Source of the DNA: Streptomyces albipurpureus | GTDB taxonomy: Bacteria; Actinomycetota; Actinomycetes; Streptomycetales; Streptomycetaceae | Direction of reading: 5' to 3' | Assembly (NCBI RefSeq): GCF_023701525.1 | Contig: NZ_JAMQAW010000003.1 | Location: forward strand, 217,994 to 281,993 | Length of the DNA stretch: 64,000 bases | Shown here: positions 9,301-18,214 of the stretch, piece after piece | How the letters are laid out: each line of letters starts with the position of its first letter | Position numbering within the stretch: the first letter of the stretch is position 1 | Notes under the pieces: generated by a model | Databases searched by the model: none | The model's input: only the letters and a program-made list of their open reading frames with translations | What the model was told of the DNA's origin: nothing | Position numbers and translations under genes: made by a program

Positions 9301-10293
9301 GTCCAGCCGGAGCAGCCCGTTCCCGACGAGGGTCCCGGCGGGCTTCGCGGTGAAGCGGGTGGCGGTCAGCGTCGCGTTCACCGCGGGCAGGACGGCCTCG
9401 TAGGGGCCGGTCGGGGCCAGCGGCGGCCACTCCACCCGCAGGGCGACGGCCACCGGGTCCCCGGCGGCCGGTACCCCGGGCGCCCCGGCGTCCACGGTGA
9501 GGTCGACGACCAGTCCCAGGGCCCGCTGGAGCGCCGGGTACTGGGCGAGGGCGCCGAGCGCGGCGTGGAAGTCGACGGGGTCGCCGTCGGCGATCCGGGC
9601 GGTATGGGCGGTCAGACCACCGCCGCCGGGTGAGGGGTTGTCCTCCGCCCTGCGGTCGTGGAACTGGTGGGCGAGAAGGAAGTCGATCTGCGCGGAGCTG
9701 AACGGTTCGAACGGTGAGTCGGGGTCCTCCAGCCGGCCGCCGAGGAAGTAGCCGTCCCTGGCCAGCGCGTCGGCGATGAGGGTACGGGCGCGGGCGAGCC
9801 GGGCCGGGGGGATGGGGATGTCCGTGACGAGGTCCTGGTCCCCGCCCCCGTTCCGGCCCCCGTCCGTCAGGCCGGGGCCGCGGGAGGCCATCCCGTTGAC
9901 GCTGAGGGGCGCGGTGGCGTGGAACGCCGTGGCGGCGGCGTGCTCGGAGCGGGCCAGGTCACGGGCGCTGACGGGCGGCCAGGAGCGGATGGGCGGCACG
10001 GTCGCGGCGGCCAGGGCCACGGCCCGGGTGACCACGGGAGTGGTGCCGGGGAAGAGCTGCCGCCACAGATCGAGCCGGGGCCCGGGGCCTGCGGGCACGG
10101 CCGGGACCGCGGGCCCGGCTCCGAAGACCAGGGAGTAGCGGGGCCGCTGGGCGGGCCACTCCAGCCACTCGGGATAGCCCGCGAGCGTCGCCGCGGCTCC
10201 CGCGAGCCGCGGCGAGACGAGGACGGACAGCTTGAGCCTGCCGCCTTCGCGCCCGGCCGGTACCGGGGTCCAGACGATGCGTGAGGCTGCCAT
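6322..10293 (-). CDS. Uncharacterised 1323-aa giant protein of the large-protein block
   Basis: This very large, apparently soluble protein has no signal peptide or clear transmembrane helix. The N-terminus (SRIVWTPVPAG, then LSVLVSPRLAG) looks like the start of a beta domain. The rest alternates beta-rich and Pro/Gly-rich stretches, with aromatic patches such as ARYQRR and FRFRARMVDVTGNG that suggest repeated sandwich modules. No catalytic motif is apparent. ATG 10293 has GAGGAG about ten bases upstream, so the extra 17 codons up to 10344 are excluded. It lies between two other unassigned genes on the same strand with gaps of 67 and 33 bp, which implies an operon. A structural or assembly role is possible but unproven. 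Confidence 0.75.
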   Translation of the reverse strand: MAASRIVWTPVPAGREGGRLKLSVLVSPRLAGAAATLAGYPEWLEWPAQRPRYSLVFGAGPAVPAVPAGPGPRLDLWRQLFPGTTPVVTRAVALAAATVPPIRSWPPVSARDLARSEHAAATAFHATAPLSVNGMASRGPGLTDGGRNGGGDQDLVTDIPIPPARLARARTLIADALARDGYFLGGRLEDPDSPFEPFSSAQIDFLLAHQFHDRRAEDNPSPGGGGLTAHTARIADGDPVDFHAALGALAQYPALQRALGLVVDLTVDAGAPGVPAAGDPVAVALRVEWPPLAPTGPYEAVLPAVNATLTATRFTAKPAGTLVGNGLLRLDSDRFEVVEIDADGTADALSGFGRKLLDRNDGFSGAPAVPPDAALPIAVEPGGEPAPLPSHRADSIGVAQRGRARDLRDRLTRATSRAAASPSLLADEPFGAEELEYGIRVDVWDDVTRRWHSLCRRAGTYDCGELRFEARDEGTVHLAHSTAVDGDPTIYLHESIFAWDGYSLAASRPGGITRTVNGEEVTIGPDTDPTGPIRLRTSFRALGLPKLRYGRGYRFRARMVDVTGNGPGPHDPAAEDFSAATPLVRHLRFDPVGSPDLLPAAPRTQGESLALLVIRGNYDDPAEEICERRIVPRRTSPAAAERHGMYDVAPTPVNPGGMDRLAYDDIVRRDTAGFTGGAEDPGGWGDTPYFELAPLEVPYLPDVLARGAAFRGLPGLPPGEVFPVAFDDRLSWPRRAPFSLRLEHGTGAPGYDTVRRVLTVRLPPGRTADIVCSARIDEDDLDALGIWQWFLDSGLTPPPGTTVDDLRRLAAQGRLWQLTPTRPLKLVHAVRQPVAPAVFGKPLAVRVPGDTSARIVDVLTLDRASTAKVDIRAEWTEPGDAPADPAPVLRAGRSHLTTLATAPTDPDGDRLRLDARHEFHDTLHRTVTYTAVASTRFGDFFTETARAVLTGVEPSVIAPREIASGTLTVLDPAAGREFADTDYVADLAAGTIRRSGPDSAIPDGATVEAGFVTGPVTRINTETQRPVVVIVRSSARPAPPDIAYLVPTFGWERAHVDTGTTSTRRGNGLRVYLRRPWYSSGDGEELGVVLAANGAPPPALRPWVTLRGQDPLYASAPTAAAPGPAEFPRATRTATGLVLAESGTVPDLPGVAVAAHAVGYDERCRMWYCDLTMTPQRAYRPFLRFAFARYQRRSLSGLELSPVALAQFAQLNPDRTLSVAFGADDPARATVTVSGPTYAGDPARGARLTLLLQTAATGQSGALGWRTESESPLPPVPGGGGQWSADVTLPAPPGTAPLRLLVEEREVLPTAGSRLVYADAVEI

Positions 10294-10360
10294 GGGGTGG
10301 TCTCCTCGGACTGAGTGGCGCAGCGGCGGGGGGTGGGGGAGCACGGCGGGAGCGGGGGCG

Positions 10361-13300
10361 TCAGGCCGCGAACGCGGCGCAGTACTGCTCCCAGTCCTCG
10401 CGGGACATCAGATCGCCGAACGAGGTGGGCTCGTCGGCGGCGCCGACGGCTCGGGCGCCCCGCCCCCCGGTGAGCGATTCGTCGGAGATGCTGCCCTGGA
10501 GGTTGTAGAAGAACTCCAGGGCGACGGAGACATGGAAGAAGAGGATGTCGATGGATACGGTCAGCCGGGCGTGCGCGGTCACCGCGGACTCGCTACCCAG
10601 CTGCCGGTACTGGAGATCGGCGTAGAACTCGGCCGTGATGCTGATCAGCCCGAGGACGCTCAGCCGCCCGGTGGCCCGGACATAGCCGCGGAGCACGACC
10701 TCGTCCTTGGAGTTCTCGTCGTCCTCGTCACCCCGCTCCAGCTTGAAGTAGACGCCGATGGCGATCCTGGCGAGGCCGGTGGCGACGATGCCGAAGTCGA
10801 AGGCGAGGGTGTATGTGGCCTCCAGCGCGCCCTCGATCTTCTCCATGCGCTTCTCGCTCACCTCGATCGTGAGGAAGCCGCCGCCGCCGAAGCCGTAGAC
10901 GGTGATGTTGAACTTCTCGTCCTCGCGGGCGAACCCGAAGGCCGCCCTGACCGGCTTCCGTTCGAAGGGGACGATGATCCCGGCGGACAGGACGCAGTTG
11001 GTGACCCGGAGGACGGGCCCCATCTTGATGTCCTCAAGACCGAAGGTGACGCCGACCCGTACCTCGGTGTACGTGATCTCCAGATAGGTCTTCAGTTTGA
11101 GGCCGAGGATGCTGACGCCCTTGAAGGCGTCGGAGATGTAGTCCTCCAGGATGCCGACGAAGGCGAGGGGGCCGTAGAAGCGGACCGCGTCGACGCCCGG
11201 TTTGAAGGACGGCCCGCCGTCGTGGTCGAAGCTGAACGTGAAGTCCTTGAAGACCACCCCGATGAACTGGAGCCCCGGGGTCGCCGTCAGCAGCCTCAAC
11301 TCGAAGAGCGAGATCTTGCCGGAGATGGTGTTGGTGTTGGTGCCCTCGGCGTAGCTGACCTCGTTGAGGATCCTCAGATCGAGCTTGGCCCGGTTGTTGC
11401 CGACGAGGGCCCGGAACGGTCCGAAGTCGACCAGCGGGGTGGTGAACTCGATGGTCATCCGGTGACCCGAAGGCTGCTTGTCCGTATTGGGGATCCCGGT
11501 ACTGGGCCTCTTCGGGTAGAGGGTCTCCTTCTTGATCCTCGGGGCGAACTCCCGGCCCCCCCGCGTTGTCCGGCAGGACGTTCGCCAGGAGCGTGGCCCC
11601 GAACAGCACAGCCTGGTTGGCCTGGTCCCTGACGTTGAAGTAGGCCTTCCCGGCGATCTCCCCCTCGTCCCGCAGATGGTCGATCGACTCGACCTTCCCG
11701 CCCACCGCGCCGATGGCCCGCGACAGTCCGCCGACGTCGAAGTTCGGTGCCCAGATGCCGCCGATACCGCTGCTGTTGAGAACGAGCCGCTCCACCGGCT
11801 TGTCCTCGCCGGAGCCGAGGGACGCCACCGAGTCGCGGACCCGGACATAGACCTCGCCCGGATTCCCGGCGAACGCGTTCTCCAGATACCTCTCGTCGTA
11901 GCCGAGGACGACCGGGTCGCCCGGGCCGAAGAAGGCGTCCACGGCGGACAGCCGTGCCTCCGCCGCCAGCATGCGGGGGAAGAACAGGGGGCTGTCGGGG
12001 CGGGGGTCCACCGGCCCCGGCGGTCCCTGGAGGCCCCAGAGGATCCGCTGGGTGGGGTGGGTCGCGGTGCCCGGATCCCTCTCGGCGGTATAGCCGAGTT
12101 CCTGCCCGGCGAGATCCACCGACCGCCGGGGGTCCGGGGCGTCCCCGGTGATCCGGTCGAATCCGCCGTACGCGTCGATCAGTTCACGCAGGACCGTGCC
12201 CGCCGCCGGATACCGGACCGCGACGTCGTGCGGGACGAACCCCAGGGGCGCGGTGAACCGCTGCTCGCGGCCCGCCTGGTCGGTGCCCCGCAGCACGAAC
12301 GCGACATCGGCGCCGGTGTCCAGTGACTGGATCCAGAACCCGTGCTCCGGACGGCCGGGCAGCAGCGGTTCCGGACTGAGCGGCAGAACCGGCGGTACGG
12401 GCCCCTCGACCACGATCCGGTTGAAGGGCAGCGACCGGCCGCCGAACGGCACCCCGTACGCCCCCGGATACTCCTTGACCGGCTCGGTGATCCGGACGAA
12501 CCGCCGCTGTTCGAGATAGGCGACCCCGGTCGTGGCGTCGAACGTCCGCTTGGTCTCGGTGAACAGCAGGGCGCGATGGCCGTACGGGACGAGGAAGCCG
12601 TACTGCTCCAGGATCACCTTGTTGTCCCGGCCCTGCCAGGCGTGGTGCTCCCAGTGCTTGAGGTTCAGCCCCGGGGTGGTGGTCGGCTCCCACCGGCCGT
12701 CCAGATCGAGGGTGGCCCCGGTGGCGCTCAGCGCGAGCAGCGCCGCGTCCACGGGTGCGGCGTCCGGTTCGGGCGGATTGGTGAGGGTGACGAGCTGGCG
12801 GTAGTCGAACCCCTCGGGGTTGAGCGCGCCGAAGAGCCGGGCCTCCTCGGGGTTCGCCGGTTCGTCGGCGGCGACCACCCGGACGGTGGGCACGGACAGC
12901 GGATCGGGACGGCCCCTGGGTCCGCGTGCGGCGAGCCGGGTGTGCCAGAGCTCGGTCCGGCCGTCGTGCTCCACCGGGGTCTCGGCGTGGTCCCAGGTCG
13001 CGTACTGCTCCGGCGTCAGATGCAGCCAGTCCACGACCAGCAGATCCGTCTCGTGGCCGTCCGGTCGCCCGGCGCCGGGCACCACCCGCATGACCCACTG
13101 CCACCAACGCAGCAGTCCGGTCTCGGTGTACGGGATCGTCTTCACCGTCTCCGGAACGACGAAGGCGATCCGGCTCGGCCCCACCGCCCGGGCGGCGATC
13201 GCCCCCGGCGCGGGCCGGTCCGGCTCGTTCTCGTAGACGGTCTGCTCGGTGATGTGCTGGGACTCGAATCGGACCACTACGACACGGGGGAGCGCCGGGT

Positions 13301-13427
13301 CGATTCGGCGCAACTGCGGGGGATCCGCGCCGGGATCGAGCCGGAGGTTGTGGAATTCGAAGTCGATCACCAGCATGTCCTGCGGCCGTACGAGCCGTAC
13401 GCTCGCCGCCGGAACGGGTGCGGTCAT
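10361..13427 (-). CDS. Uncharacterised ~1021-aa protein, first gene of the block, interrupted by a frameshift
   Basis: Coding runs from ATG 13427 (GGAGG just upstream) to about 11556 in one frame, ending ...LLANVLPDNAGG, and then continues as REFAPRIKKETLYPKR in another frame to the stop at 10361. The switch is at seven G residues on the minus strand (plus-strand C run, 11556-11562). Six G would give one continuous protein. The N-terminal two thirds is unassigned (opens LVIDFEFHNLRLDPGADPP). The last 350 residues are strikingly beta-strand-rich with alternating polar and hydrophobic residues (LKTYLEITYTEVRVGVTFG, IAIGVYFKLERG). A separate second gene from ATG 11457 is less likely because no ribosome site precedes it. 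Either a sequencing error or a true disruption is possible. Confidence 0.65.
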
Positions 13428-13852
13428 GCCCGACCTCCGAACTGTCGCGGTCCTTCAGGTATAAGGGACGCTCGTCCACCGGTGAAACCGCCGAACGGAT
13501 TACCCGCGGGGCCTCCACCCGGTCGCTGCTCCCCGCCGGCGCGGGCGCCGATCTCACCTGGATCCGCGGCGCGATGGCACGGGACCAGAGGACGGGCCCC
13601 GGCGCGGACTCCTCGTGGAGCGGTCCGATCGAGCAGTTCTCCGCCGACCGCTGGAGGGCCGTGAACCGTGGCCGCTCTCGGCACGGCCCTGTCGTACTCG
13701 CCGGACCGTGCGCGTCACCGGCACCCTCGCCGCCCACGGGCGGTACCGGGCCGCTCAGGGGCACTTCGTCCTGGTAACCGGTCTCGACGACACCGCGCCC
13801 GCCTCGCTGGCACGGGCGCAGACGGCTGCGGACCGCGTGCTCCACGTCGGTG
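13428..13852. other. 425 bp upstream of the large-protein block, no clear gene
   Basis: Open stretches occur in two plus-strand frames (a piece reading ADLTWIRGAMARDQ, later LVTGLDDTAPASLARAQ). They have no start with a ribosome site and would need a frameshift to join, so a decayed gene is possible but I cannot name it. The promoter of the minus-strand block should lie just right of 13427. Confidence 0.4.
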
Positions 13853-14347
13853 TCAGGGAGCTTCAGCGACCTGAAACCGGAGGCAGGACGTGGCGTACGC
13901 GGCATCTGGCGGAGTCGTTTCGCGGCTGTGCACGGGGCCGGAGGCCAGGTGGGAGACAAGAGGGGGCCAGAAGTGGGCTGCGGCTTGGTTGGCACGGTCG
14001 AAGGACAGCGTCCAATGGCCAGGATGCCGTCGCAGGACTTGTTGAGCGGCGGCCTTGCCCAGGCCATGGCGACGATGACGACGGAGTACGAAGAACTCGC
14101 TCATCTCCCGTGAACCGTCTTCCAGTTGCCGGGTCATGCTGAAGCCCGCAAGCGCTTCGCTGACCTTGAAGAGGCATGCCTCCCGGTCGTCTTCCCTGAA
14201 ATAGTGGTCGAGGAAGCGGTAGGCGAACCTGCCCTGGGGAGTGACATCGAGATCCCGCAGTTCAGAGAAGTCATACAGGTAGAGCTGCAGCAGGTTCCCC
14301 AGCACGTTCCTGTCTCGCTCCGCGGCCGGGACCACCTCAACCCTCAT
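13853..14347 (-). CDS. GNAT family N-acetyltransferase
   Basis: This 164-residue protein has a GNAT fold. The N-terminal part contains LLQLYLYDFSELRDLDV, and the acetyl-CoA-binding motif A is visible as LRRHRRHGLGKAAAQQVL (R/Q-x-x-G-x-G/A pattern), followed by a strand and helix with HWTLSFDRANQAAAHFW. Length is typical for a stand-alone member. The in-frame ATG at 14347 is preferred over one at 14410 because the family begins at MRVEVVPA, although only a weak GGTGGG precedes it. The substrate is not predictable. The gene stands alone and is not obviously tied to its neighbours. Confidence 0.8.
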   Translation of the reverse strand: MRVEVVPAAERDRNVLGNLLQLYLYDFSELRDLDVTPQGRFAYRFLDHYFREDDREACLFKVSEALAGFSMTRQLEDGSREMSEFFVLRRHRRHGLGKAAAQQVLRRHPGHWTLSFDRANQAAAHFWPPLVSHLASGPVHSRETTPPDAAYATSCLRFQVAEAP

Positions 14348-14519
14348 GCCCACCAGTGTCCCGCCCGCCAACACCCCGCAGCGGCGGGTCCGGTGCGCCG
14401 ACCGTGACACTCAACGAGGGCGTCTGTCCCACATCTCGCTGAGTGACAACGCTCCCCTCGTCGGCGACCGGCGGGACGGGCCCGGTAGGCCCGCCGGGCC
14501 TGCGACGGTGCTGGCGTTG

Positions 14520-14870
14520 TCAGTAGCGGACCTCTCTGGCCTCGTACCCTTCGAGCCCTGCCGTGACGAGGGCGGGGACGAGGGCGTGCAGGTACCAGGC
14601 GAGGTCGGTGAACTCCGGCACGGCCGGGACGCGCCGAGGGTCGCCGGAGGGCACGAAGGAGACGTCCGTGCTGCCGGGCATGAACATGAGCATGCCGCCG
14701 GTCCCCGCCTCCTGGCGGTAGACGTTGAAGGCCGCTGTGAACGGCAGGTTGCCGGGCGCGTCCAGCAGCGTCAGCACCTCGCCGATTCCGTCGGAAGCGC
14801 TGTCGTACCACTCGTACATGTCGTCCGCGTCCCGGCTCGGTTGCTGAGTTGATGAGCCGACAGCCGCCAT
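14520..14870 (-). CDS. Small hypothetical protein, 116 aa
   Basis: This short soluble protein has no motif I can name. Its acidic first half (MYEWYDSASDGIGEVLTLLD) and aromatic second half (FTDLAWYLHALVPAL) give codon use and residue content like a real gene rather than a shadow. Translation could start at ATG 14870 or at an internal Met 17 codons later; neither has a strong ribosome site. Size and acidity resemble contact-dependent immunity proteins, but no toxin lies nearby, so no function is assigned. Confidence 0.5.
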   Translation of the reverse strand: MAAVGSSTQQPSRDADDMYEWYDSASDGIGEVLTLLDAPGNLPFTAAFNVYRQEAGTGGMLMFMPGSTDVSFVPSGDPRRVPAVPEFTDLAWYLHALVPALVTAGLEGYEAREVRY

Positions 14871-15300
14871 AGCGTCCCGACCCCTACGAATTGATCATCT
14901 CGGAGTCCGATGAGTGGAGTCTTCGACGCCTTCCAGGAGCGTGCCCTGCCGGAGCCCGACTTCGTCTCGGTACGCGGTGCGAACAGCTCGCACCCTCAGG
15001 TCCGGCTCGGGCAGGCGCACTCGTCCGTCCCGGTCGGCCTCGGGGGGTGGCAGCGTTTGGTCTGGTGAGTTCGATCGCGGGAGCCGGACTCGCACGCTTG
15101 AACAGCGGGCTCGTCCGACTACGGGCTGCCGACGATGACCTTGAGGGCGGGAAGCGGTCGGGGATGTCGCGACCGGGCCTGCCCTCCACCCCGGCGCCCG
15201 AAGCCCTCACCGAAGCTTCCGCCGGTAAGCCGACAGAACCCGGCACCTGTTGCCGACTCGTCCTGCACCGCGATGAACTCGCGTGCCACTATGGGGACTT
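14871..15300. other. 430 bp divergent spacer before the first caspase module
   Basis: This spacer separates the minus-strand small gene from the plus-strand caspase module. Open frames here are Arg/Pro/Ala-rich and unconvincing. It presumably contains promoters for both directions, but no convincing -35/-10 pair was found. Confidence 0.4.
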
Positions 15301-15678
15301 ATGAACTCGAAGGACGATTCCCGGCCCCTCACCCTGCGGGTGGCGATGCATCCGGAGGCGGCGACACCCGCCGATGTCGAGGAACTCACCCTCTGGATCA
15401 AGCGGGAGCGGGTGTTCCGCGAGCTGATCGATCAGAATGCCCTCCGGTTCGATTCACAGGCGCGGCAGCCCGACGCCGGAGATTCCCGGACGCCCATGGG
15501 GCCCCTGGAAGACCTCCTCATCACGCTGATAGTGGGGCCCGCGGTGGCCTACACCGCGAACCGCCTGCTGGAGGAGGCCGAGGCATCGGTGCGGTCCTGG
15601 TGGACCACGCGCCGCGCTCAGCGCGGCGACGGTCCCGAAGAGGCGCCCGACGTCACGCGGGAGCGCGACGATGAGTGA
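15301..15678 (+). CDS. Small effector-associated protein preceding a caspase (EACC1-like)
   Basis: This is a 125-residue protein. Its first half is a short alpha/beta unit (LRVAMHPEAATPADVEELTLWIKRE). A conserved-looking hydrophobic helix follows (LEDLLITLIVGPAVAYTANRL), and it ends in a charged tail. Size, position directly before a caspase gene and the helix that replaces the GSGxxxxL core of EACC1 suggest a variant effector-associated constant component. ATG 15301 has GGGGA seven bases upstream. The caspase start is 40 bp downstream, so the pair is probably an operon. A specific role is unknown; such small proteins are proposed adaptors of peptidase or NTPase effectors. Confidence 0.6.
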   Translation: MNSKDDSRPLTLRVAMHPEAATPADVEELTLWIKRERVFRELIDQNALRFDSQARQPDAGDSRTPMGPLEDLLITLIVGPAVAYTANRLLEEAEASVRSWWTTRRAQRGDGPEEAPDVTRERDDE

Positions 15679-15718
15679 GCGCCCGGCCGACATCGGAGCG
15701 ATGTGAGGAGCTGATCCG

Positions 15719-18214
15719 GTGTCTGGCAGAGGGGAGATGCCCGACCAGGCCCTGCTGATCGGCGTGTCCAGGTACGAATACCATCTCGCGAAGAACCAGA
15801 ACTTCGGACTTCCCGGTGACATTCCGGCAGCCCGCACCAACGTAGAGCTGATGAAGTCCGCCTTCCAGGGAATCGATCTCTTCCCAGACGCTGCGCTGCG
15901 CGTCTGCGACCACACTCACTCCGAGGAACAGGTCCTGGCCGAGCTCAAGGCCGCGGCCAACCTCGCACGCGGCCTGCTCCTGTTCTACTACTGCGGGCAC
16001 GCGATGCCACATCTACGGGGCGAGGAGCTGTGGCTTCCGCTGTACCGTGGCCACGCGGTGCGTGGCGAGGACTCGATCGACTACGCCAACTCGATCCGGC
16101 TGTCCCGGGTCCTGGAGCGGCTCGGACGTAGTCGCGCGCAGCGTGTCGTCGTCGTCCTCGACTGCTGTTACGCCGGAACCGCCGAAGCCCTGCTCGCCCG
16201 GCTGCCCGACGCGCGCCGACGGAAGTTCACCCTGCTGCTCGGCGTCCAGTCCAACCGGCGGGTGGACGCGGGCACGAGCGGGACTCCCACGCCGTACACC
16301 CGTGAGCTGGCGGCCCTGCTCTCGGCCGGACACCGTGACACGCGCGACCTGGCCCAGCGCATCGCGGGGATCGCGGCCGAGCAGAAGTGGACGACGTACG
16401 AGGGCAGCGCGCGGGAGACCGTGCACGTCGCGGGAGACCCGGTGGCCGCGGCGCGGCTCGAACCGACGGCGTCCGTGCCCGAACGTGGTCTGCGGGAACG
16501 GCTGAGTCCTCTGCGCCGTGCTTCCGCCGACCGGCTGCGCGGCGTTTTCGTCTGGCTACGTGCCCACCTCATCGTCGTCGCCGTCGTCCTCGCGGGGCTC
16601 GGCGGGGGATCGTACGCCTTGTACCGGGCGATCGCTGACCAACCCTTCTCCTGCGTCCCAGCCCAGGAGATACGCCTGCTCACCGACCCGGAGCTGGAGG
16701 AGACCGTACGGGCGGCCGCCGACACCTTCGAGGGAACCCCGGCCAACAAGGACGCTGACGGATGCCTGCTCGGGGGCGTCACCGTGTACAGCGCGCCAGC
16801 CGACCAAGTGGTGCAGGCATTCCGGAAGGACGCCGCCGCCTGGCAGGACCCCACGGAGGAGGCGGACCCTGGCCGGGACATCGGCCCCCAGCCTGATGTG
16901 TGGATCCCGGCCACCTCCGCCGAGCCACGGCGCGCTGAGCCGGTCGATGGCGGGGCCAGCCCCGCGGAACTGTCGGACCGCCCGGTCGCGCTGCCGGTGT
17001 CCCCGATCGTCCTCGCCGTCCCCGAGGCCGTCGCGACGAAGGCCGGCCTGTCCGCCGGGCCCTCCGGCCGGACCCTCGGTGAACTGCTCACGGTGCTGCA
17101 CGGCGTCGAAGCCGACTCCGTGGTCCGGCGCACCGATCCCGAGGCAGCGGCCACCGGGCTCCTGGCCACCCAGGGCCTGTACACGGGACTCGACAGCGTG
17201 GAGGAACGCAAGCGCGCCGAACGCCGCATCAGCGATGGACAGCGCCCGCCCGCGACCACCGGTGAGAAGCTCCTGTGCGAGCTACCGCAGAGCACGTCGG
17301 GAGGCGCCTCCGCGCTGGTACCCGCGTTCCGGCTCAAGAAGGGCGTCGATTGCGGCCGCCCGGAGACAGTGCACAGGATCGCCGTGGAGCCGAACGGCAT
17401 GCCCGGCCTCGATCCGGTCTTCGTGCAGGTGCAATGGACTCGTGCCGACAATCCGTTCACCACCACGCGCCAGAAGATCCTGAAGGAGTTCAAGTTATGG
17501 CTCACCGGCCCCGAGGGCCGCGACCAGTTCACCCGGCTCGGTTTCGAATCGGGCGGGATCGACCGCGCGAGCGCCGCAGGGCTGGACGCGGTCCTGGCCG
17601 AGTACCGCAAGGCCACTGGCCCCGGCCGGGTTCTGTTCCTGGTCGACACCTCCCTTTCGATGTCCTCCCACTGGGAGGGTGACGGTGGCGCGCTCGGACT
17701 GCTCCGCGCCTCCTTCAAGGGGCTCGGTGTGAAGGATGAGTACGAAGTCTGGAGCGTGGCATCGAAGGACGGTGCGCAGCGCCCCTACAGCACCGTCCTG
17801 TCGATGGGCAGCCATCGCCCCGAGGCCGCACGGAAGGCCCTTGACGCCAAGGCCCAGCTGCGCCGGGGACTGGAGGCCGATCCCTACCGGGCCCTCGGCC
17901 GAGCTGTCGACACGATGGCAACCTATGGGCAGGACGACGACCGGCCGCAGCTGATTGTCTTCCTGACCGACGACGAGGACGGCCGCCGTCCCGGCTGGCA
18001 GCAGCAGCTCGATGACCTCACCGACGAGACACGTGAGCAGGGCATACCCGTCGTGATAGCGGTCTTCGCCAGGGGCGCCTGTGCCGACGGCACCCCTGAC
18101 CGCCGTGTCACGGACGCCGCCGGGGGCCGCTGTCTGGATCCGGACGCGCCAGGCACGCTCATGAAAGATCTTGCCACCGAGGTGGCGTGGGTGGGTATGG
18201 GCGAGGAACAGTGA
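15719..18214 (+). CDS. Caspase-TM-solute-binding-VWA fusion protein
   Basis: This 831-residue protein begins with a caspase-like (peptidase C14) domain: His94 in FYYCGHAM and Cys150 in VVVVLDCCYAG form the dyad. One membrane helix lies at about 282-303. The outer part, roughly 310-610, has the signature of a bacterial solute-binding fold fused to VWA proteins (PDVWIPATS, LPVSPIVLAVP, FKLWLTGPEG). It ends in a VWA domain with the MIDAS motif FLVDTSLSMS near 638-648. The likely topology is caspase inside, sensor and VWA outside. GTG 15719 is chosen because GGAG lies eight bases upstream; ATG 15737 is too close to its own purine run. Leu593 is a TTA codon (17495-17497). It overlaps the lipoprotein gene by four bases. 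A stress- or infection-sensing death protease is inferred. Confidence 0.85.
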   Translation: MSGRGEMPDQALLIGVSRYEYHLAKNQNFGLPGDIPAARTNVELMKSAFQGIDLFPDAALRVCDHTHSEEQVLAELKAAANLARGLLLFYYCGHAMPHLRGEELWLPLYRGHAVRGEDSIDYANSIRLSRVLERLGRSRAQRVVVVLDCCYAGTAEALLARLPDARRRKFTLLLGVQSNRRVDAGTSGTPTPYTRELAALLSAGHRDTRDLAQRIAGIAAEQKWTTYEGSARETVHVAGDPVAAARLEPTASVPERGLRERLSPLRRASADRLRGVFVWLRAHLIVVAVVLAGLGGGSYALYRAIADQPFSCVPAQEIRLLTDPELEETVRAAADTFEGTPANKDADGCLLGGVTVYSAPADQVVQAFRKDAAAWQDPTEEADPGRDIGPQPDVWIPATSAEPRRAEPVDGGASPAELSDRPVALPVSPIVLAVPEAVATKAGLSAGPSGRTLGELLTVLHGVEADSVVRRTDPEAAATGLLATQGLYTGLDSVEERKRAERRISDGQRPPATTGEKLLCELPQSTSGGASALVPAFRLKKGVDCGRPETVHRIAVEPNGMPGLDPVFVQVQWTRADNPFTTTRQKILKEFKLWLTGPEGRDQFTRLGFESGGIDRASAAGLDAVLAEYRKATGPGRVLFLVDTSLSMSSHWEGDGGALGLLRASFKGLGVKDEYEVWSVASKDGAQRPYSTVLSMGSHRPEAARKALDAKAQLRRGLEADPYRALGRAVDTMATYGQDDDRPQLIVFLTDDEDGRRPGWQQQLDDLTDETREQGIPVVIAVFARGACADGTPDRRVTDAAGGRCLDPDAPGTLMKDLATEVAWVGMGEEQ

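Noticed and set aside
7129..9633. An 834-codon plus-strand open frame opposite the 1323-aa gene
   Set aside because: Its product is Gly/Arg/Asp-rich and low in complexity, as expected for the complement of a high-GC gene. It has no domain, and the minus strand has a proper ribosome site and protein-like sequence.
11457..13427. Treating the frameshifted gene as two normal genes
   Set aside because: The downstream ATG at 11457 has no ribosome site, and protein-like sequence runs right up to both sides of the G7 run, so one interrupted gene is simpler.
5128..13427. Phage tail or contractile injection system
   Set aside because: I see no sheath, tube, baseplate, tape-measure or AAA+ ATPase signature in the three proteins or their neighbours.
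10232..13664. Long plus-strand open frames opposite the frameshifted 1021-aa gene
   Set aside because: Their products are rich in Gly, Glu, Arg and Val with no recognisable motif, and they have no convincing ribosome site. They are shadows of the minus-strand gene.
16168..17718. A 516-codon minus-strand open frame opposite the caspase-VWA gene
   Set aside because: It is Ser/Arg-rich without motifs, while the plus strand shows intact caspase and VWA signatures.
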